The notes under the pieces are model-generated. The model was not told the DNA's origin. It made no database searches and saw nothing but the letters and a program-made list of their open reading frames with translations. A stretch of DNA of 37,414 nt. Source: a virus. Positions 15,629 through 25,500 of the stretch are shown one piece after another. A program made the position numbers and the translations under genes. The DNA lies in the IMG/VR virus record IMGVR_UViG_3300029319_006113, positions 1 to 37,414 of that record; one strand, written 5' to 3'. The first letter of the stretch is position 1; each line of letters opens with the position of its first letter.

Positions 15629-17516
15629 CGAAGCATTTCTCCCATTTAACGGACCCTTTCGTGGCGTTTCAACACTTCCTGGCCGATTGGCTCAAGGTGG
15701 TTTTAGCCCGCTTGCGGTGAATTGCGACACTAGCCAAGGCATTCTGCGTTGCCGCCCAGGGTTCAATGTTGTGAACCAGCATGCCTCCAATCGTATTCTT
15801 GGAATGCATTCCTCTTTGGATTTTGAAGGAAATGCCACGCTGCTGGTGGCGTATTACCGTCCGAATGAGTCAACTAATTGGGGAGACATCATGCTCCGTC
15901 GAATGACGGTTAATGGTGATGAAGAGACTGCTATTCAGCTAAACGCGCTCCCTTATGATGTTGTTCCTGGGCCATACGAATTTCCAGTGTTTGAAGACTT
16001 TATGAGCGAAACCTTTGTGCTGTTTCCAAAGGCAAGCCTGTATCGGTACAACAACATGGAGAACCGATTAAAAAAAGTCCGTCCAACCGTTCACGAGGAC
16101 ACGGGCATTTTTCCGTATTTTGAATCAATTCCTACTGGAACAGTAATGGAGGCGCATGGTCGGCGTTTGTTTATGGCTGGGTTTACCGGTGAAGACAAGT
16201 TGTCGGTTAGCACGACCATTCCTGAAGATCAGAATTTAATACCGCAAAGCGTTGTAGACGAGTCCAGAGGGGCAGTAAAGCTTCCGATGAATGCCATTGT
16301 GTTTTCGGACTTTGATGATCCGACAACGTGGAAATCATACAACCTGCTAGGAGCCCCGAAAGGATTTAAAGTTACGGGTTTGTGCAGCATCAACAACGAG
16401 TTGCTGGTGTTCTCGGAGCAATCTGTGAGCGTTGTTCGCGGATTTGACGAGCGAGGAATGACCATTTCAACGCTTGTTGATGGTGTTGGTTGTGTGAATC
16501 AACGAACGATTGTGCAGGCAGCAGGCAGTGTGTGCTGGCTTTCTCATGACGGGTGGTACACATATACAGGCAACGGCGTCCAAAAAATATCAAACGACAT
16601 TGGCGACATGTTTCGGATGGAGGGGTGGAGAGAGACCCCTATGCGGCCTCTTGGGTCAATTGCCTCCGAGCTACAATATCCACTTGCTCTTGACCGAGCA
16701 AACCTTTGGCAGGCGTGCGGTGGCTTTGATTACCAACGAGGGGCTTTCTTTTGGTCTGTTCCTATGCTTTCTCCAAAAGAATACTTTGACGCAGACACCA
16801 CGATGGGAGGCCGCCCACCTCGAATGAACAACATGACACTGGTCTTCTATCCATCTACTGGAAGTTGGGACATGTGGTCTCCAAGCGCGACGAGCAGCTT
16901 CTACCCGACAGCGTATGCCAGTGTGATGGAAGGAACCAAGCAGTACATGATGTTTGGGAACGAAGACGGACAAGTGTGTGTTTGGGGGCACGGGACTGTT
17001 GATATGGTTCCTGAGCTAACAGACCCTGTTACCGGAAATGCTTACAGCGGAAAGGTAACAACGGGCGCAGACAGCCATTACGATTCAATTACTTGGTTTT
17101 GGATGTCCCCTCGAATGCAGGCTTCTGGAAACACCGCTGTGAGTGTCAAGAGTTTGCGTGTTCGCCAAAGGGCTGTGGGGTATCAGGAGCACGTTGACAA
17201 GGTTGCATTTTATGTGGAAAGCGAGCGATCTTTTGACCAGGTGGGCTCAGAGCTTTCTGCCTCTGGGACTTTGGATGGCTCTCCAGACGTCGGTCCTCCA
17301 GACCCTAAGATTCCAGATCACTATTGGAAACAAGGGGCTTGGGGCCAGTTTAGGTGGGCAGGTCGCGACGTTTGGAAGGGGCGATACCCTGTTCGGTCAA
17401 TTATCACAGGACACACAATTCGGATTGGTTTTAAAGAAGTGTTGTCCCGAAGCAAAGTGTTTTCAGAGATTCACGGGTACGATGTTGAAGTCCAGCCAAA
17501 GAGGGACATCACATGA
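15618..17516 (+). CDS. short-tail hub/closure protein, P22 gp10-like (putative)
   Basis: This 632-residue, mostly beta protein has the repeated-strand character of the tail-hub or stabilising proteins of short-tailed phages. About residues 258-330 read NELLVFSEQSVSVVRG, GVGCVNQRTIV, CWLSHDGWYTYTGNGVQKIS. That matches the pattern (an inner strand, then G-C-V, then a display of D-G-W/Y) I associate with P22 gp10-like and related propeller-type tail proteins. It starts inside the adaptor's last codons and ends overlapping the beta-helix gene (ATGA). It probably closes the portal channel and carries the distal tail parts. Confidence 0.6.
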   Translation: MATSEAFLPFNGPFRGVSTLPGRLAQGGFSPLAVNCDTSQGILRCRPGFNVVNQHASNRILGMHSSLDFEGNATLLVAYYRPNESTNWGDIMLRRMTVNGDEETAIQLNALPYDVVPGPYEFPVFEDFMSETFVLFPKASLYRYNNMENRLKKVRPTVHEDTGIFPYFESIPTGTVMEAHGRRLFMAGFTGEDKLSVSTTIPEDQNLIPQSVVDESRGAVKLPMNAIVFSDFDDPTTWKSYNLLGAPKGFKVTGLCSINNELLVFSEQSVSVVRGFDERGMTISTLVDGVGCVNQRTIVQAAGSVCWLSHDGWYTYTGNGVQKISNDIGDMFRMEGWRETPMRPLGSIASELQYPLALDRANLWQACGGFDYQRGAFFWSVPMLSPKEYFDADTTMGGRPPRMNNMTLVFYPSTGSWDMWSPSATSSFYPTAYASVMEGTKQYMMFGNEDGQVCVWGHGTVDMVPELTDPVTGNAYSGKVTTGADSHYDSITWFWMSPRMQASGNTAVSVKSLRVRQRAVGYQEHVDKVAFYVESERSFDQVGSELSASGTLDGSPDVGPPDPKIPDHYWKQGAWGQFRWAGRDVWKGRYPVRSIITGHTIRIGFKEVLSRSKVFSEIHGYDVEVQPKRDIT

Positions 17517-18241
17517 AACGCTTTACATCCCCTTTTAGGAAAGAAGACTGGGCTCTTGGCCCTATTCTTAGAACATGGCTTGACCGCCTTGAGGGCGCGT
17601 TTCAAGCGCGGTCTCCAGAAAACATTGCAAGCATTATTGCTGGGATAGAGCCTGGGCAAGTCGTGATGTTGGCCCCGGACACTTGGGAAGTCAGCGCTCC
17701 AATTAAGATTAAAAGAAGCTGCACGCTTGTTGGAACGGGTCTCGGAACAAAGATTCGAGCAAGCAAGGCGTTTGCAGGAGCTGCTTTGCTAGAAGTGACA
17801 GCGGAAAATGTTGTTGTTAAGGACATATCGTTTGACGGGAACTCGCGATCTATAAAAGGCGTAAAGGGCACGGCAAATGGATTGAGTGTGTTTGGTTGCA
17901 AATTTGATAATTTTACAACTGGAATTGAGGTGTCTGGAGGCAACGGGGCGTTGGTTTCGACTTGTTATTTTTTATGCACAAACTCTGGGGTTACTTTAAA
18001 GGGAACTAGCAGCAGCAACCGAATATGCGAAAATCACATTCAAGTCTCTGGAGACGATTCGTCTACTAATGTTGGCGGAATTGTTATGGGCAACGAAGTG
18101 TCCCTTACAAGTGTTACGGGAAATGTTTCGAGCAAGAAGATTAAGTTCCACAACACAGGTGGGGCGCAAAGTTTTGCAGCCCCCGGAAACCTAGGAAATC
18201 ATGTGGCCGGGAATGCCGCAGCGTTAGCGGAGACAACATGA
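17513..18241 (+). CDS. right-handed beta-helix protein, candidate tail spike or fibre
   Basis: The 242-residue product has a short basic, helical N-terminus, then repeated strands of the pectate-lyase type from about residue 60 to 230. Successive turns are VVMLAPDTWEVSAPIKIKRSCTLVG, LLEVTAENVVVKDISFDGNS, LSVFGCKFDNFTTGIEVSGG and ICENHIQVSGDD. Such parallel helices are common in host-surface-binding tail spikes. It is short for a depolymerase spike (usually over 400), so it may be a capping or appendage subunit. It overlaps its neighbours by 4 nt on both sides. Confidence 0.62.
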   Translation: MKRFTSPFRKEDWALGPILRTWLDRLEGAFQARSPENIASIIAGIEPGQVVMLAPDTWEVSAPIKIKRSCTLVGTGLGTKIRASKAFAGAALLEVTAENVVVKDISFDGNSRSIKGVKGTANGLSVFGCKFDNFTTGIEVSGGNGALVSTCYFLCTNSGVTLKGTSSSNRICENHIQVSGDDSSTNVGGIVMGNEVSLTSVTGNVSSKKIKFHNTGGAQSFAAPGNLGNHVAGNAAALAETT

Positions 18242-18870
18242 GCACTCCAACGATTACAGACCCAGCATCAAGCATTACGAATGACCCGTCTGTGGTTGTT
18301 GCCAATGATCAAGCAAATGCAACAGCGGCAACCGATTTAGATGTCACCACAAATGTTGTGCAGTTTAAAGGGTATCGCGTTTATACGGGCTGCGGATTAT
18401 TGGACAAGAGTGAAAATATAGATATTCCTTCTTCGTTCTATGTAGAAATCCATCCTCGCGAATTAAAGTCCTTTATTCGATTCCATGACACAGGGGCCTC
18501 TTCTAACTCATCGCAATATGTAGACATGTCGATGTACGCTCTCCCGTACAACAAAATTGGAAATGACAAGGTGTTTTCTAACCCAGAAGGCCTGCCGAAT
18601 ACGATTACCGCGCAACTTCAAAGGGCTCAAACTCCAACGGTTGTCGATGGGCTGTGGTCTAATGTGGGCAGCGCCCTTACGCTAACGGGGTCAAGCGTTT
18701 CGGCCCTGGAAACAATTACGACACTAGACCTGTCGGCACAAACCTCAAACGACAATTACCCGTACCACAGGGTGCATGTTAACATGTCGCAAGCCGGGTA
18801 TGGCGGGGAAAGTTATGTGAATCCCGTCTTTGTGGTTGTAACGGTTCGTTTAAAAGACACGTCTTTTTAG
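18238..18870 (+). CDS. beta-rich virion protein (hypothetical, 1 of 3)
   Basis: The product has 210 residues. The N-terminal 35 residues are Asp/Thr/Ala-rich and probably flexible. The rest is beta-rich with Ser/Thr/Asn turns (VQFKGYRVYTGCGLLD, SFYVEIHPRELKSFIRFHD, PVFVVVTVRLKDTSF at the end). The gene is coupled to the beta-helix gene by ATGA. Its position suggests a tail appendage or receptor-binding part. No named family is recognised. Confidence 0.55.
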   Translation: MSTPTITDPASSITNDPSVVVANDQANATAATDLDVTTNVVQFKGYRVYTGCGLLDKSENIDIPSSFYVEIHPRELKSFIRFHDTGASSNSSQYVDMSMYALPYNKIGNDKVFSNPEGLPNTITAQLQRAQTPTVVDGLWSNVGSALTLTGSSVSALETITTLDLSAQTSNDNYPYHRVHVNMSQAGYGGESYVNPVFVVVTVRLKDTSF

Positions 18871-18881
18871 GAGAATAAACT

Positions 18882-19583
18882 ATGGGTCGCCCAACAGTTA
18901 GAAATTTTCCAAACGATTCGTTTTGCTCTGGCCCGCAAGTTCAGGCAAATGATGCTGCCGTAATGGCCGAGTTGCAGGGGAATTGCGCCAAAAACATTAA
19001 CATTAACGACTACAAAACCAAGCACTCGCTGTCTGCTTCGGTTCGATGGCTTTGGCTTGAAACAAGCATTGGGCCTGTTGGCCCAACTAACGATGGTAGC
19101 GGCCAAGTCATGTTGACCGAAAACGCAATTCGCAATGGAGTGATTTGGCAATATCGGAGCGAAAGAGCATGCACGATTCTCCAGTCGTACCTTCAGTTTT
19201 ATGAGCCTTTTAATACAGGCGAAGGGTATGAGATAAAAATTGGTCTTTTTAAAAGCAAAACGGTACCTAAGTTTGACAGTGGCAATGGCCCAACGGACTT
19301 CGATTCGTTTGGAGACAAGTTGTCAGGAGACACTTTTGAGTTTACGACCACTGTAGATGCGGTTATGGCAAGCGCTAATGTTCCTTTGAACGAATTGACC
19401 AATGTCAACAAGCCGCTTGCAAAAGGCGAGTATCTGTTTGTGGCGGCGCAGGTTGTTTGGCCTCCTCAGATCTTGGCAGAAGGTGGCGGTGCGACAACTG
19501 AGACCGCGTACTCGGACCTGTATGGAATTGCTTCGAGAATGAGGCTGCATGTGCAGGTAACTTTGCGAGAGGAGCATCTATGA
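18882..19583 (+). CDS. beta-rich virion protein (hypothetical, 2 of 3)
   Basis: This 233-residue protein has a Shine-Dalgarno AGGAG before it. Strands dominate (WLWLETSIGPVG, VIWQYRSERACTILQSYLQFYEP, GYEIKIGLFKSKTV) and the end, RLHVQVTLREEHL, is close in style to the end of the preceding protein. The two may be distant relatives or share only a closing strand. It overlaps the next gene by 4 nt. A tail or fibre role is inferred from neighbours. Confidence 0.55.
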   Translation: MGRPTVRNFPNDSFCSGPQVQANDAAVMAELQGNCAKNININDYKTKHSLSASVRWLWLETSIGPVGPTNDGSGQVMLTENAIRNGVIWQYRSERACTILQSYLQFYEPFNTGEGYEIKIGLFKSKTVPKFDSGNGPTDFDSFGDKLSGDTFEFTTTVDAVMASANVPLNELTNVNKPLAKGEYLFVAAQVVWPPQILAEGGGATTETAYSDLYGIASRMRLHVQVTLREEHL

Positions 19584-20350
19584 GCAAGTTAAATGATTTG
19601 CCAATAGGCACAACGGCTAGTGCTTCAGAGGTGTATTCAAATGACACTAAAGTTAAGAACTACATTGCCAAAATTAACCACCGCGACAAGGTGTCGCCGT
19701 ACCACACTTGGACGGAGTCATACTTTGTTCCGGCGCTGTCTCCTATTTTAGGGTATCCGGCCTCAAACAACCAGTACTTGATGACCGGGTTCTACAACCG
19801 TTTCCCCGTAATTAAAGGGAAAGTTACCGAAACGCATGGGCGAAGGTTTTTGGGGGGAAATATTCATGTCACAAAGTCTTTTGGGGGAATTAGTCATGTG
19901 ACAGATGTTAATTCTTCTGGGCCTTTTCCTGTCCTCAACTTGGTGCAAACGCCTGCCTCCGATGACTTAATGGTCGTTTCCATGTATCGAAGCAGCGTTG
20001 CTAGCGACTCAAGTTTGTTGCCTTTAACGTCTGGAGTGAATTTAATTAATGCTCCGTATGCGGATGAAGATGGAAATTTTTCGCAAAAAATGTTGCAAGA
20101 GAAAGCCTCTAAGGTTGATGACCAAAGCATTCGCGAGTGGTTGGTGCGCCCTAAAGTGTGTTTTAATTCGGAAGGCGGAAGTACGGGCGCAAATTTGACA
20201 ATAGAACTTCCAGCGGATTCACAGTATATTGGAGCCAATGAGTACTGGTATTTAGAGTTTGAAGGAATCGGTGCGGACGGCCAGAAAAACAACCATGGCT
20301 GGCAAGGAGTTACCATCAACTTGCGTTTTGCGGCGCTACTTGAATCATAG
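19580..20350 (+). CDS. beta-rich virion protein (hypothetical, 3 of 3)
   Basis: The product has 256 residues. After KLNDLPIGTTASASEVYSNDTKV, the sequence is beta-rich, with THGRRFLGGNIHVTKSFGGISHVTDV in the middle and YWYLEFEGIGADGQKNNHGWQGVTINLRFAALLES at the end. The close again resembles the two preceding proteins (a strand with VTI/VQV ending in a charged residue). The ATG overlaps the previous stop (ATGA). Probably another tail part; unassigned. Confidence 0.55.
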   Translation: MSKLNDLPIGTTASASEVYSNDTKVKNYIAKINHRDKVSPYHTWTESYFVPALSPILGYPASNNQYLMTGFYNRFPVIKGKVTETHGRRFLGGNIHVTKSFGGISHVTDVNSSGPFPVLNLVQTPASDDLMVVSMYRSSVASDSSLLPLTSGVNLINAPYADEDGNFSQKMLQEKASKVDDQSIREWLVRPKVCFNSEGGSTGANLTIELPADSQYIGANEYWYLEFEGIGADGQKNNHGWQGVTINLRFAALLES

Positions 20351-20358
20351 GAGTCGAA

Positions 20359-21111
20359 ATGGTTAATCAACCGGGAGAACAAAACCAGCAGCAGTCGAAT
20401 GCGGCTCCTGGGACTAACGATTCGTACTACACGAATCAGATGCAAGGTAACGCTCAGTACGGGGGAGCTCCTGCGCCTATGAGTCCAGGGTTTAGTATAG
20501 GGATTAATACGGATTCTGGGGCAAGTCAGTTTGGTTTGCAGTCTGGTGATAGGGGGCCGATGTTTGGTCAACAGCAGGCAATGCTTGGCCAGATGTATAA
20601 TCCCCAGCAGATTCAAGCGCAGAAGCAAGCATTGCTCCAGTCAGCACAACAGGCCAATCTTGCAGGATTGCAAGGCGCGCAGGGGCAACTTGCTCAGATG
20701 GGGCTTGGCTCTTTGGGTGGTCAGGCTGGAATGTTAAGCGGCCAGGCCATTCAAGGCGCTTTGGCGGAGCAGCAAGCCATGACAGCAGGGGCTCAATTAG
20801 AGCAGCAGGCGCTTCAAAACCTCATGGCGCAAAGTCGTGATTTGCGAGCGCAACAAGCAGAAGTGTCAAACACGGTTCGGCAGGGGTATCAGGACGCAAT
20901 AAATAGCTTATTTGCGTCGCCGGGTGTTGCGGATGGAAGCCAGGTTGTTCGAGAGGAGTTGATGAGCGACTTGAGTGAGTATTCGAGTATGCTTGAGCAG
21001 CAGGTTATGATGGGGCAGATTGAGCCTGGGCAAGCGGCTATGATGCTGATGAACTTCCCGTATGCTTGGTCGACTGAAAACAATAAAACAATTTACCGAA
21101 ACCGAAAGTAG
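20359..21111 (+). CDS. Gln-rich internal virion/ejection protein (putative)
   Basis: The product has 250 residues. Residues 1-75 are Gln/Asn/Gly-rich and disordered. Residues 80-165 are a long Ala/Gln/Leu helix region (QQIQAQKQALLQSAQQANLAGLQGAQGQL...) able to form coiled coils or pores. The last 60 residues are mixed (QVVREELMSDLSEYSSMLEQQ). This composition and the position before two more helical proteins fit the small ejection proteins of podoviruses, such as T7 gp14 or P22 gp7. The match is by character, not by sequence. Confidence 0.5.
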   Translation: MVNQPGEQNQQQSNAAPGTNDSYYTNQMQGNAQYGGAPAPMSPGFSIGINTDSGASQFGLQSGDRGPMFGQQQAMLGQMYNPQQIQAQKQALLQSAQQANLAGLQGAQGQLAQMGLGSLGGQAGMLSGQAIQGALAEQQAMTAGAQLEQQALQNLMAQSRDLRAQQAEVSNTVRQGYQDAINSLFASPGVADGSQVVREELMSDLSEYSSMLEQQVMMGQIEPGQAAMMLMNFPYAWSTENNKTIYRNRK

Positions 21112-21120
21112 GAGGTCGGG

Positions 21121-22479
21121 ATGTCGCTTCTTAATCCATTGGGAATTCAAACGACAGCTGGTCGACCAGTTCCTCCTCGACGTAGAAGTATTGCTGGAGA
21201 ACTCGCAGAGTACGGCGGCAAGACTCTTATGGGCCTTGGTGCGACGGCCGGGACTGAGCTCATTAAAGCTGGGATGGGAAAAGGAAGCGCTTTGCAGGAC
21301 GCTCTTGTTTCCGACCGAGTTAAAGCCCAGCAAGCTGAACAGCAGAGGATTGACCGACTTACCGCCCTTAGTCCAGCCGTTGTGGCCCAGACTCAGGCTC
21401 GAGCAAGGCTTGGGGGCGAAGCCATGTCCCAGGGAGGCCAGACCGAGCGGCGGGAAATGCAAGAGGCTGGTTCAACGGAGCGGTTGAAGCTTAAGCTTGC
21501 CGCTGAGAAAGACTTGAAAGAGCAAAAGCTTCAAATAGATCAAGATTTGTTAGAGCTAAAGAAATGGAAAGTCGGCATTGAAAGCAAGTTTGGAAAAAAG
21601 AAAGGGATGAGCACGAAGCAGCGGGCGCTTTTGCGAAGACAAAAAGATGCGGAGAAGAATTTAAATCGCTGGTACGATATTATTGAAGAAAGCTACGACC
21701 CGGACTCAAACATGACCCCGGAGCAAACCGCAACTGCTGAGCGGAATTATGTGTTCTATCGCAATCAACTAGCAGGAATAGTTAATGAGCTAACGGGGGG
21801 CTCTGGGCAGGCATCAAGAAACGAAGACGGAAGTTTGAACTTGCCCAAGGTAGACCTTGGCGCGGTCGGCCAAACTCCTGATGCCGCAGAAGCGTCAAAG
21901 ATTGCAGAGAGAGAGGCGGGCATTGGTCTCACCAAGCAAGAGACGGAAACAGAGAAAATGGAAACAGCAAAGCGCGAAGCTGAAGTGGGCAAGACTTCTG
22001 CGGAGACGCAAAACCTTTTGGCAAGAACTGACACCGAAATAGCTGGTCTTGAGAAAATTGCCGCAGAAACAGGGCTTATCTCGGCCAAAATTAAATTGAC
22101 TGACGCGGAAGTCAATAAGGTCCGTGCGGATTCTGATCTGGTTAATGCGAAGCGCAATGAAGTTAATAACAGAATCAAGAACTCAAATTTGACTGACCGG
22201 CAAAAAGCAGTCATTGAAGTTCGGCAAAAAATAGCAAACCAGACGTCTAGAGAGTTGCGAGAGGTGCTTGGAAAAACCCCAAAAGGCCAAAAAGGCAGGG
22301 ACCAGGCCGCTCAAGAGGCCGCTATTCTTAGCGAGCAGTTGGCGACTCAAGTCAAAAATTTGATTACGGTAATAGATGGCCTTGAGGGGGATTCGGCCCC
22401 GAAGAGAACGCCGAAGAAGAAAGGAGTGCAGCAGTCGCTGCGGGATGCAGTAGGAGCCAAACCTCCAGGCGCTCCTTAA
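21121..22479 (+). CDS. coiled-coil internal virion/ejection protein (putative)
   Basis: The product has 452 residues with a short hydrophobic segment near 30-50 (GGKTLMGLGATAGTELIKAG), then long, Lys/Glu/Gln/Ala-rich helices from about residue 60 to the end (heptad-like AEKDLKEQKLQIDQDLLELKK, EAEVGKTSAETQNLLARTDTEIAGLEKIAAETG). No enzymatic motif is seen. The ribosome site is AGGAGGTCGGG. The gene lies between the Gln-rich and the giant protein. The trio resembles the three-protein ejection sets of podoviruses, which extend a channel through the cell envelope; this is inference from layout. Confidence 0.5.
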   Translation: MSLLNPLGIQTTAGRPVPPRRRSIAGELAEYGGKTLMGLGATAGTELIKAGMGKGSALQDALVSDRVKAQQAEQQRIDRLTALSPAVVAQTQARARLGGEAMSQGGQTERREMQEAGSTERLKLKLAAEKDLKEQKLQIDQDLLELKKWKVGIESKFGKKKGMSTKQRALLRRQKDAEKNLNRWYDIIEESYDPDSNMTPEQTATAERNYVFYRNQLAGIVNELTGGSGQASRNEDGSLNLPKVDLGAVGQTPDAAEASKIAEREAGIGLTKQETETEKMETAKREAEVGKTSAETQNLLARTDTEIAGLEKIAAETGLISAKIKLTDAEVNKVRADSDLVNAKRNEVNNRIKNSNLTDRQKAVIEVRQKIANQTSRELREVLGKTPKGQKGRDQAAQEAAILSEQLATQVKNLITVIDGLEGDSAPKRTPKKKGVQQSLRDAVGAKPPGAP

Positions 22480-22503
22480 TCTCTACTAAAACATGGTGCT
22501 AAC

Positions 22504-25500
22504 ATGGCGATTTCTGTTGCTTCCCAAAAAAATGTGTTGACCACCCTTGAGGAAGAGGCAAGCGAAGCCGACCTGAAGTATATTAAAGACAATGGGTACG
22601 AGTACGACCCTGCAACGCGAGAGGTCTACCAAGATGTCGCCCTGGAGCCAGCGCCCTCTCCAGAGCCCGTAGAGGCATTGCAGGACGATGCTCCTGACTT
22701 GCAGCAGCAAGCCTCGGCACTTCCTGATGCTGGCGACGTTGCAGAGCCCTTGGACGCGCCTGTGGAAGCAGCGCCTTCTCCAGATATTGAAAGCGCAGCG
22801 CCTGAAGCCGCTTCTGGTTTTTTCGACAAAAGCATGTCTGCGAGCAAGGCCTATGCCGCAGGAATAGACCCCGTAGAGGTCTCGCGGCGTTTTGATGAGG
22901 GAATGCTGTATAACCCGGCAATGAACTCGTTTGTTCCGCAAAAGTACGCGGGGCTTGATGAGAGTGATGTCCTGGCGTTTGAGCAGGGGTACAGCCCGGA
23001 TGAGATTGTAGAAAACAAGGCGCAAGGCACCGTGTACGGGGAAGGCTGGGGAATGTATGTCAGCCCAGAGTTTGCGACCCTCAATAAGAGCCAAGTTGAA
23101 GAGCTTCGACGCCTTGAAGATAAAAGGATTGACAGCCAGACAATGAAGCAGTTGATGTTTTTGTCTGAGGCTGGAATTGACCTTGATGCAGCGGATGATG
23201 CTTATTTTGAGAAATGGAAGCAGGAGTGGGAAGGGGTTGAGGTCAACGAAAGCAATCTTCGTGAGGCCATAAAGAGATCGGAATTGGCCGCTGATGCGTA
23301 TCGAGTAAAGCTTGACGCTTACGTGAAAGAGCAGAAAGACATTCCGTACTACGCAAGGCCTTACAAGGCTTTGCTTGGAGAGACGACGCTTACTGGCGAC
23401 CCGGAAGGGATTCCAGACACCGAGCCTGGTCAATACATGCAGCGGCTTGCAAAGGGCGAACTTGCTCAAAGGTATTTGGTCAACACATTCAAAAAGGCCT
23501 TGGACGAGGGCGTTTTTAGTGGCGGAACCATGGATTTTTCTGCCGTAAAAAAACTACCTGGATGGGAGAATGCCGATGATGCGGCAAGAAAATACGTTGT
23601 CTCGCAGATACAAGGAGCTCAACTGGAAGGCCTAGAAAAGGATGTTGCCGACCAGGAATTGAGTGAGATTCTTGCCGGGGCAACAGGGATGCCTGTGAAT
23701 GTCGCAAAACAAATGATGGAGATTGGTGGATTTTTTGCGGTGGGAGCCAAAGAGGTTTTGTATGACCTTGGCGCTTCCGGCGTGAACATGGCAGCAGGAT
23801 TTGTAGAAGACCTAGCCACCCATGAAGAAGAGCCAGATGTTTTTGGGCCTAGCTACATGCCTTCGCCAAAAACGCAGAGACAGTCCGCTTTGGCTAAGGC
23901 CACTAACGAAGGGTTAGACGAGCTTGGAGACATTTGGAGAGGGGCGGTTGCAGTGGGCGCTGGGTCCGTTGTTGCTGTTGGTGAAATGAGTGAGGTCGCC
24001 ATTGGAATGGCAAAGTTTGAAGAAGAGGCATACAAGCGATTCTTGAACTTTGTTATTGAAAGGCCGGTGGATGCGGCGGGCTTGGCTGCGGGGGGAGTTG
24101 GGATTGCAAGAGCCGCTACAGGGCGAGCAGTAATAAACGCTTCGCAACAGGCAGCAAAGTCTTCTGCCGCGTATAATTCTGCGAAGAGTGCTCGTATGGC
24201 TGCTGGGGATGTAGTTCAGCCGAATCGCCCTAGCGTTAGGCCAGCATCTATTGAATCAATGGTAGAGGATGCTGCCAAAACAGCAGGAATGGAGACAGGC
24301 ACATTCATTGTGGGCAAAGAGGGATTTCCTGTCCCGGCCCCCAAGTCCTTGACTGATTATTTTAAAAAAGGAATTGAGCCCGATGCCCTGCGTAAGTCGC
24401 TGGCAGAGGCTGCTGAAGAAGGGAGAACGCTTCCGGTTGGCGACTCGCAGTTGTTGGAGTTGCATTTAAAAAAGACAGCCGATGAAGTTAAGGTTGCGGC
24501 GTTAAGGGCTAAATACGATGTGCAGACCGCGCTCCAAAAAACCATGGACCCGGTAGGGGCTTTTATGGTGGCGGGAGCCACTGCTTTGAAGCGGTTGAAC
24601 CCTGCGGCGTTGCGCTCGCTTCAGCGGCGAGACACTTTGATGGATGAGGTCAAGATTGTTACGCCAGAAGGCGAAACGTCACTGCTAGACGTTGTTTCGA
24701 AAAGAAACAGTGCGCTTGCCGAAAAGCTGCGAGATATCCAGCGAGATGGGGGGAAAGTTCCCGTTGAATTGTTGCGAGAGGTTGACGATCTGTTGCGCCT
24801 TTCGCCCGAGATGGCCGCTGCGGACGCCTGGATCCTGCTTCCAGACGGGAAAGAAGCAAAGATGGACTTTGCGCCAAGAGAGCCTGACCTTCAAACAGTG
24901 TTTGGAAAGCCTCTTACCGAAGCGCAGAAGCAAGGCCTTTTGAATCAACCAAAAGTGATTGAGGAGCAGATTCGCAAAAGCGCAAGGCAAACAAGCGCCG
25001 ACCTCAACAGAATGATTCGGGACCGCTCTACTGCTGGGAAGAAGCTTGGTTTGATTGAGGGGGAGGCGGAGCACTTTTTTGCGCTGCTTGATTTCGCTGA
25101 TAATTTGAAGAGCATTAGGGACTTGCCTGAGACTTTTGAAGCCATGAAGAAGTCTGAAAGGAATGCGCTTGCTAAATCTTTCTCTACTCGACGGGCCAAT
25201 CAGGCAAAAAGGGACACTGCGCGACAGAAGATGGAGTCTCTTTTGCAAAAACGCAAAGGGCTTTCAGATAAAGACGCTTTAATTCTTGAAGAGGTTTTGG
25301 TTGAGCTAAGCACAATCAATCGGGAATGGGGTTCTCGCCGTGGGCGCGGGATGATGAATGTTGCCTTTAAGGATTTTGATGCCGCGAAGGCTTCGGTGGA
25401 GGGGCTCCTTGCAAAGCTTGATGATAGTGATAGTGCAAAGATTGTGCAGGACAAGGCGCGGCAGATCTTAGAGGCAGACGCAAATATTCTGGACATCGAT

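Noticed and set aside
22486-23469. 327-codon open frame on the minus strand opposite the giant virion gene
   Set aside because: It is fully antisense to a well-supported gene, has no convincing ribosome site and its sequence has no recognisable domain; such frames arise from codon bias.
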